Shown here: piece after piece, positions 57,628 through 64,000 of the stretch
Numbering within the stretch: position 1 is the stretch's first letter
How the letters are laid out: every line of letters begins with the position of its first letter
Assembly (NCBI GenBank): GCA_025716815.1
Contig: JAIXMN010000003.1
Location: 806,001 to 870,000, forward strand
Origin: Dichotomocladium elegans
Taxonomy: Eukaryota > Mucoromycota > Mucoromycetes > Mucorales > Lichtheimiaceae
DNA length: 64,000 nucleotides
Reading direction: 5' to 3'
Program-made: the position numbers and the translations under genes
Notes under the pieces: model-generated
What the model was told of the DNA's origin: nothing
Database searches by the model: none
Seen by the model: the letters and a program-made list of their open reading frames with translations, nothing else

Positions 57628-59986
57628 ATGGGCAAAGCCGGCCAGACACAAGCACCTCGGAAGATTAGTTGCTTCCCTTGTCGCCAGAAAAAGGTCAAAT
57701 GCGACGGCCAGCTTCCCTGCCTGCGCTGCGTTCAGAAAGAAACCCGCTGCGTCTACACTAAACCAGCACCCGTCGGCCGACCTCCTAAGAATGCAGTTGT
57801 CAATAAGCTCGTATTATTGCGACCAGGACCACATACAGCCTACGTCTCGTCTGCTTTTTGCAAAGAGTTTATTTTCGAGAATATCGGCTATGGCAAGCTC
57901 TTAGCACAAGGGAGTCCCTCATCGTACCTCTATAATGACAAGAGTACCGGGATCAGCGTTTATGTTCGAGAAATCTTCAAGCAGTATTTCGGTCCAAGCA
58001 ATCAGGCGGCCCAGACCATTTCCAATTCCCTCCCGAGTTCAGAATCAAAGAAAATCGTCAGCATGGTGAAACTCTATGATCTGCTCCAGCAATTCTCATG
58101 GACCACATGCGACATTGTCAATATTGTTGTGCGACGCTTCAGTCGACTAACACTGCAAAATTACGTCGAACCTGCGTTTACTCGCCACGGCCTGGTGCTT
58201 GACAGGACGGACGAGTTCTTTGACGGCTTTGAAAAACCAAAAGTGAATCCTCTTAACTCGCTACCTCCGCAACAGGCTACAAGGCTAATTGAATGCTTTT
58301 TCTCAATACACCCTTACTGCCATCTCTTCAGCAAAACTTTGCTTCTCCAGAGCTATTGGACAGACACTGCAGACCCATTCCTGATGTCCGTCATCTACGG
58401 CACAACCGCCTTCTTCTCTCAGTTGTTCGAAGGAAAACCAGTTTCCTTGTGGGAAACATCAGTGTCTTCCTCGACCCGCAACGCTTTCCTTGATTACGCT
58501 TACCATCTCCTGGACAAGGCCAACGCCGAAATTACGCTCAGTCGATACCAGGCGGTTGTACTGCTCAGCCTTTTTGAAGTCCAATACGGGTATGCAGTTG
58601 GTCTTTTCCATGCACACACCAAAAAAAAAAGAAATACGTTATTGAATATCTTTTTCTATTACTCTGTAGCTATGCAAAACGGGGTATGTCTTTGTTTGCT
58701 CTCAGCTACATGCTTGCAGGACGTCTTGGTATACGCGGTGGCAAGCAGGAAAGATCTCAGAAGCATGACGACGTAGAGGAAGATCTGTTGAGAATGACGT
58801 TCTGGGCATCTTACAATGCGACTGTCCGTGGATGCATTGAACGTAAGTGGGCTTGTCTTCTATTTTCAATATTCCAGAAAACTGGAAGCAGCATTCCGAC
58901 CCCAATTTAGTGGATCAGGTGCCACGTGAGGTGATTGGAAGGGTCTATGTGCCATTGCCCCCGGCCACCGTTGCCGCATCAGCCTCGTATCAATTCGATA
59001 TGGCGAACAACAATTATCGGCTCTACAAGTCCTTCAATTACATGTTCGAGACCTTCTTTATCGAGTCTGTCATTGCCCACTTCAGCAGCCTGCTCTTTTT
59101 GTTTTTTCCCGAATCGGATGATAATCTCTTTCGGATACGCAAATCTGCTTTAGATACACGCTTCCTGGAAGGCTTCCAAACAATTGCTGCACCGGATATC
59201 AACATAGAAGGCGCACTCAAGATGACCCTGCTGCAATTTAAAGCGTATATTGATCGGAATAAGCATGAGTGGACGCCTTTACAGGTATACACCATCGAGT
59301 CCACTTATCTGCTTTACGAAATCCACTTTTCTTTTCTGAAGGCGTACGTCACTACCGCCAAACTCAAGCACGACCATTTACAAGGCGAGGTGCCTATCGC
59401 CACGCGCGCGGACAGATACATGCATGAACCACTTGATATGGACGATATTGATGTGATCCTGCGCCTCTACCAGGCAGCGCCGCTTGCATCCCTTATTGTA
59501 GAGAGAATGATGTCGTTCCTGGACAACCCAAAAAGTTACAGCCACCATGTAAACTGGCTGCCCCATTCTCTAATGGCATCCTGCCTTGAGACAGGTGCGC
59601 ACATCCTGATCCTAAAATATCACAGGGACCCGTGGGACGTCCAAGCATGGCACGACCTTAAAACGATACAGGCGATTACGGGCTATGATATCTGGTTTGG
59701 CTGGTCAGATATTCAGACAATCAGAGACATGGTCGCTGAATTTTTCACAATCTACCCTACCGTACCAGAGGTAGAGTTGTCATTGGCGATGTCATCCCAA
59801 CTTGAACTTGTGCCGTTGACGTCGAGCGTGCAGATATACAACCATGGTCTTGCGACAACTCCCGGATCCTCATCGTCATCGGAAGAAGATAGCACTAGCA
59901 TGAACATCTTGGATAGCATCTTAAATCAGCCTTTACCAGATTTATTCGAGAATGATCTCGCATGGTTGGACGAGTTATTGATATAA
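57628..59986 (+). CDS. Zn2Cys6 binuclear-cluster transcription factor
   Basis: Fungal-specific DNA-binding regulator. Exons 57628-58589, 58670-58842 and 58878-59986 give 747 residues. The zinc cluster is at the N-terminus with cysteines at 15, 18, 25, 31, 34 and 41 (CFPCRQKKVKC ... CLRC ... C), the standard C-x2-C-x6-C-x5-C-x2-C-x6-C spacing. A basic linker (KPAPVGRPPKN) follows. The middle region resembles the fungal_trans domain: RLIECFFSIHPYCHLFSKTL, YQAVVLLSLFEVQYGYAKRG, EEDLLRMTFWASYNATVRG. The C-terminus is acidic with serines (SSSSEEDSTSMN, LPDLFENDLAWLDELLI), looking like an activation domain. The targets are unknown. The neighbouring divergent PKA-R gene makes a nutrient-response role conceivable, which is speculation. 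Confidence 0.92.
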
Positions 59987-60866
59987 GCAATCTTCACCGC
60001 CTGGCGTCCTATATTCCATTCCTCTCTCTCCTCCTCCCTCCGCTCAAAGTAGAAAAATAATGGAGTTAGTTCAAAGATCAGCCCTTATTGAGGAGCACAT
60101 GTCCTGGGCAAATAGAACTCTCCTTCATATTATTATTTTAGGTCATCCTGATCTTTATTTCCCAGCATGATTGGTTGCAACCAAGGAGCTGTCCAAAAAG
60201 GGGAAAGCAAGGCTGAGAGAGAGATGATAATGATGGTAATGGGTGATGTATTTTTTTTTTGGGGGGGTTTGTTGGTTGGTAAAGAACGACTAGGATAGAA
60301 AATGCCATTGGCGTTTTCCCATCCTGAGAATGGCCAGTTCCTGACCCGTAGCACTATGAGCAAACGCCCTCTATTGTTTCAGAGTCTTACCAGGGGGGGG
60401 TGGAAAGAGCATGTATATTCCGCGGATGATGGGTGATTAGCAACTCAAAAGCACGGAGAGCGCACGGATATAAGCCTGTCGCTTGGAAACCTACGAGTAG
60501 CTTGTAACCACGAGGTTACTCTGCCCAATTCTTTCCTCACAGCAGCGTTAGGGGCAGTGTTCTCTGAAAAGGCTCAGCCCGACAGAAAAGGAGACGGAGA
60601 GGAGACTCCAAAGATAGAGGAGATGGTGTAAGAAACACATCTTGTATTTTGAAAACATTAGATACCAAGCTTCTTGGTAGAAGTAGATCCATCTCTGTTA
60701 ACCATCAGAGGTATCTGCGTTTGGCAGTTCTGGGTATTTTTTTCCCTTCTTTTCTATCCACACCCCGCCTCCCTTTCCTTGCAGCCTGTCCATTTTTTAA
60801 CGGTCTTTCGCTTTCTCTCTTTCTCTCTCACTCTCTCTCTCTCACCTATTTTTTCTTCTTCATTGA
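59987..60866. other. Intergenic region, FYVE-gene promoter
   Basis: No gene. It ends in a long TTTCTCTCTTTCTCTCTCAC-like pyrimidine tract (60808-60845) that probably marks the transcription start of the next gene. G/T runs lie near 60250-60270. Confidence 0.45.
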
Positions 60867-63580
60867 ATGATCAATTATACGAGAAAGAGGCGTGATAGTA
60901 CCTCTTCTGCCCAAACAACAACAGCGACGACTCAGCCTGAACTTCAATCGCGGCGCCGTTCGCTTCGAAACGTGCCTACCATCTCATCCATGATCAAGTC
61001 CACGTCACTTCGATCCATCGACACGCTAGATGGAGTGACGCTCACGCCATCCACAAGCCGCCCGATCACACGCCGCCAATCACTCACCCGGGCCACGGCA
61101 TCAAGCCTCGCGAAGATGGTCAATTTCACATCTTCTTCCTCGGACAATGCGCTGCTAATTTTGCCGTCCACAGGGACGTCGAAGCAGCCATCTCGACTCA
61201 ACAAGCTTCTAAAGAAAAAGAGAAACCAGCACGTGAACTTGGTGCCGTCAAGAAGCTGTCATTATGGTGGCGTGTCGTTATCCAAAAAGCAACAGCAACA
61301 GCAGCAGGAGGAGGGGGAGGAGGAGGAAGCGGGCGAACAATCATGTATTGGCAGCACGACCGAAAGCATGACTCATAAAGTGGCAGCAGCTACAACAGCA
61401 ATAGCCAACCTACCTTCCCCTCCCGCTACGCCGCTTCCCCGAAGACGTTGGTCTCCATTTCGATCCTCACGTACTGCGCACGAGGGCTATTCCTTGGATG
61501 ACGATGAAGAGCTGATGGATGATAATAAGCCTCCCCAGCTGCCGGTCATAGATCATGGGTCCTCTTCGATGGAGCTTCCAGTGTCTGACCATAAACGCCG
61601 ATCGCTGCCCCCTTGCTTGACCCCGAGCAGCAGCAGTGCAAAGAAACGGCATAGTATCGGTAGCGGCTATTATACCAGCAGCAGCAGCAGCACCACCACC
61701 ACCACCACCACCACGAGCGCTAGCATTCCTTCTGCTGCGGCGGGACACCCTCGTCCATCCTTGTCCTCGCTAGCCCATCGTGGTACCAGCACCAGCAGCA
61801 AGCTCAAGTCATGCGCAGCCTGTCCTCGACGCGAAAAGAAGCCAGCAGGGCCCGACAGTGGGGATCAGACCATTCTCAACAACGACGAGCCAATCCAGGA
61901 GTCATCATCCACCAGAAAGGGGGACAGGGAGATACATTGGAGCGTCCAAAATCAGCAGCAGAACCAAAACCAGCCAGGGGTCGACTGCGGCGAGGAGCCG
62001 CCGCACGAGGAGACAGCAGTGCTACTATTGCTCAAGGAAGAGATGGTGCCTAAAGAGGAGGAGGAGGAGGATTCCATGACCTTGGTGTCTACCCATGATG
62101 ATGATACTTGCCACAGCGATGGGAATAACAGCACCACAGAGATTATTCATGTAGCGTCCGCCAAAGAGAGTGAGACGGTGGCCGGCTGTGACAGCAGCGA
62201 CAATGACGACGACCGTTCATCTCTGCAAGTGAATGCAGATTCTGGCGAGTCTCCTGTCACTCCGCTGCTGGATGATACATCATCCTCAGCAGCACCATCG
62301 TTAGACATGCCATCCACTCCCACTGAAGAAGAAGAAGAAGACGATGACGCTGGCGCAGAAGTGGTTCCTGTTGGCCTCTCCACGCCCGTCAATGAATGCT
62401 CTGTTTCGGGGCCAGCTGCGGTCATGGCGGACTCGTCCGAGGCTGCTGCCGATGCACAGCGCGCACACATCTCCGAAAGAGCTGTGGAGCAGACATTGGA
62501 CCGTCGTGTCAACGCGCCTGTTGCTACTGCGGTGGCGCCGGACTGGTCCCGAATAGCGCTTATGCAACCTCTGCGCTCTCGCGCCACCCTCGTGCCTGCC
62601 ATTGACCAGTCCCTCGTTCAGATCGTCGCAAGCTGCATTGCCCATGCCGACAAGCTCGAGTCGCTCGCAACGGACCTGTCACAGTCTGAGGACCGTGTGA
62701 GCAAGCTGCTGAATGCACACCAGGCCCTGATCCAGTCGCTCGATGCACGCGAACACCGATATATGATGCATGTCCAGACTTATGAGCGTCTGTTGGCCAG
62801 CCAGGCACGCATGATTGCGGAGCTCGAGGCAATCCAGGGCAGACTCTCATCGAGCCCCCTGCGCTGCTGGCAACCGCCGCCTGCCTTAACGAGAGCAAGA
62901 ACAGCAGTAGCAGCAACAGCAACAACCATAACAACAACAGCAGCAGCAACAAAACCACCGGTTGCGCGGTCATGGTGGCCCGTGCCTGCACCCTCCCTCA
63001 GGGGCACCATCCTCAGCCAGCACAAGAATGATCTTGGCTATACGACCGACATTGTCGTTGCGGGCATTTGTGTCGCACCCAACCCACCACAGGTAATGTG
63101 TATATTGTATCGCAATCCCCCAACATCTTGTCATTGACACGCATGGCCCCCTCCTCCTTTTTTTTTTTATATATGGTGGATCAGCATCTTTTGCTTGCGC
63201 CGCAAGATACTACAACCCCTACCCTTTACCATCATTACCTTTTGCACATCAAACACGAAGAACGCAGTGTAAAGTATGCCCTCTGTCCAGTCGAGCACTG
63301 GGTCCCCGATGAACAGGCAGACTCGTGTCAACATCTCTCCTGTCAGACCGTTTTTACCCTATTTACCCGCCGCCACCATTGTCGAAGGTAAGCAGTTTTT
63401 TTTTTTTTTTTGCATACATATCTTTTTCTTTGGCTCATACTCGCAAAAAGCTGTGGCCATGTGGTGTGCAACTCTCACAGCCGGAATCGCCTGCCGCTTT
63501 TCAAACTGCTAGATCGTAACCAGGGCGAATGGGCGCGCGTCTGCGACGCTTGCTTTTACCGGCTCCTTGATCCCAATTAA
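60867..63580 (+). CDS. Large disordered protein with C-terminal FYVE zinc finger
   Basis: Exons 60867-63092, 63185-63387 and 63451-63580 give 852 residues. The C-terminal 80 residues are a FYVE-type finger: WVPDEQADSCQ at the start (WxxD motif), basic patch RRHHCRSCG and final RVCDACFYRLL, with eight cysteine/histidine ligands. This finger binds phosphatidylinositol 3-phosphate on endosomes. The first 740 residues are low complexity: poly-Q, (SSS)(TTT), acidic runs (PKEEEEED, EEEEEDDDAG) and Ser/Pro clusters. The only structured segment is a likely coiled coil at about 590-660 (LVQIVASCIAHADKLESLAT to MHVQTYERLLASQARMIAEL). Probably an endosomal adaptor. Confidence 0.88.
61671..61718 (+). repeat. 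Coding AGC/ACC trinucleotide repeat (poly-Ser/poly-Thr)
   Basis: Runs of AGC followed by ACC codons in the FYVE gene encode consecutive serines then threonines, a potential length polymorphism. Confidence 0.85.
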
Positions 63581-63632
63581 CATTTATACAGACGATAAAG
63601 AAAACCGTTTTTTACTATCTTTATATTAGGAG

Positions 63633-64000
63633 TCAATGGTGGGGTGTTATAGGGCGAAAATCGGAGGAGGGATGCTGGTTGGGATATGGCAGATAGCCCT
63701 GTTGAGCATAAATAGATGTGGGAGGAATATTGTGTTGTTGCTGTAACTCGTTGTAATCATGATGCTGGTGTATATTGGTCGATGCACTGGATAGATTCGA
63801 GTGTTTCATGACCTGCTCCACCTTCTTCAAAAAACTCTTCGATGAAAGATCGATGGCCTCCTTCGTCAGGTCAGGGTCTTGCAGGAACGGCTCAAGGTCT
63901 TCGGGCACCAGGCAGAAGTCCTCAAAGGACTCCAGCATCAGTTCGATCACCTCAATGGACGTGAAAGACTCGTCTTTCAGTGAGTCCTTAGAAGTACTCG
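63633..64000 (-). CDS. Partial uncharacterised protein, C-terminal part (possible RhoGAP tail)
   Basis: Open from the right window edge to a stop at 63633, 121 residues visible. It runs STSKDSLKDESFTSIEVIEL, then MLESFEDFCLVPEDLEPFL, DLTKEAIDLSSKSFLKKVEQ, and ends with a His/Gln/Pro-rich tail. The frame continues upstream of the first ATG, so this is the 3' part of a gene starting beyond the window. The segment IEVIELMLESFEDFC is reminiscent of the last helix of RhoGAP domains, but the similarity is too short for a firm call. Its stop codon is 52 bp from that of the FYVE gene, so the two are convergent. Confidence 0.55.
   Translation of the reverse strand, partial: STSKDSLKDESFTSIEVIELMLESFEDFCLVPEDLEPFLQDPDLTKEAIDLSSKSFLKKVEQVMKHSNLSSASTNIHQHHDYNELQQQHNIPPTSIYAQQGYLPYPNQHPSSDFRPITPHH

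Overview
The window is nuclear DNA from a filamentous fungus, most likely an early-diverging Mucoromycota lineage (Mucorales-like). The evidence is dense spliceosomal genes with short introns (about 45-200 nt, GTAAGT-type donors, pyrimidine-rich leaders), fungal proteins such as Tvp18, a Cdc12-type septin, Pmp3 and a Zn2Cys6 regulator, and mucoralean-style Tc1/mariner and LINE relics. No rRNA, CRISPR or bacterial-type operon is present. Exon models were assembled by hand from reading frame, splice signals and family conservation. All complete models close to a multiple of three.

Layout. 1-2.1 kb: the 5' end of a Ty3/gypsy retrotransposon on the minus strand (LTR, gag, start of pol with the protease motif), abutting a degenerate tRNA-like gene. 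3.9-9.8 kb: three tandem MATE transporters on the plus strand. 9.8-15.3 kb: gene-poor DNA with LINE reverse transcriptase and gypsy integrase relics. 15.4-20.3 kb: PMP3, phosphoserine phosphatase SER2, a small unknown protein, and an Mrs2-type mitochondrial Mg2+ channel. 20.3-27.2 kb: a transposon graveyard with Tc1/mariner relics, a GC-rich island and a methyltransferase pseudogene. 27.7-38.5 kb: a GT49-type glycosyltransferase, then the plus-strand run SLU7, DID2/CHMP1, TVP18, tropomyosin and a DUF202 membrane protein. 39-42.7 kb: two more Tc1/mariner relics flanking RAS. 43-50.8 kb: an AVT-type vacuolar amino-acid transporter, an eight-cysteine GPI-type wall protein and an MFS transporter. 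52-57.1 kb, all minus: a GRF-like zinc-finger protein, a CDC12-type septin and the PKA regulatory subunit. 57.6-63.6 kb, plus: a Zn2Cys6 regulator and a large FYVE protein. A partial minus-strand gene leaves the right edge.

The genes are mostly housekeeping and do not form one pathway. Several act in membrane traffic and the vacuole (DID2, TVP18, AVT, FYVE protein, perhaps the MATEs) and in polarised growth or signalling (RAS, PKA-R, septin, tropomyosin). The features most worth a second look are three introns that need the same GCAAGT donor, a tropomyosin about one actin-binding period shorter than the usual fungal form, the MATE trio with conserved intron phases and shared acidic di-leucine-type N-termini, and a retrotransposon with a canonical -1 slippery heptamer lying just downstream of a tRNA-like gene.
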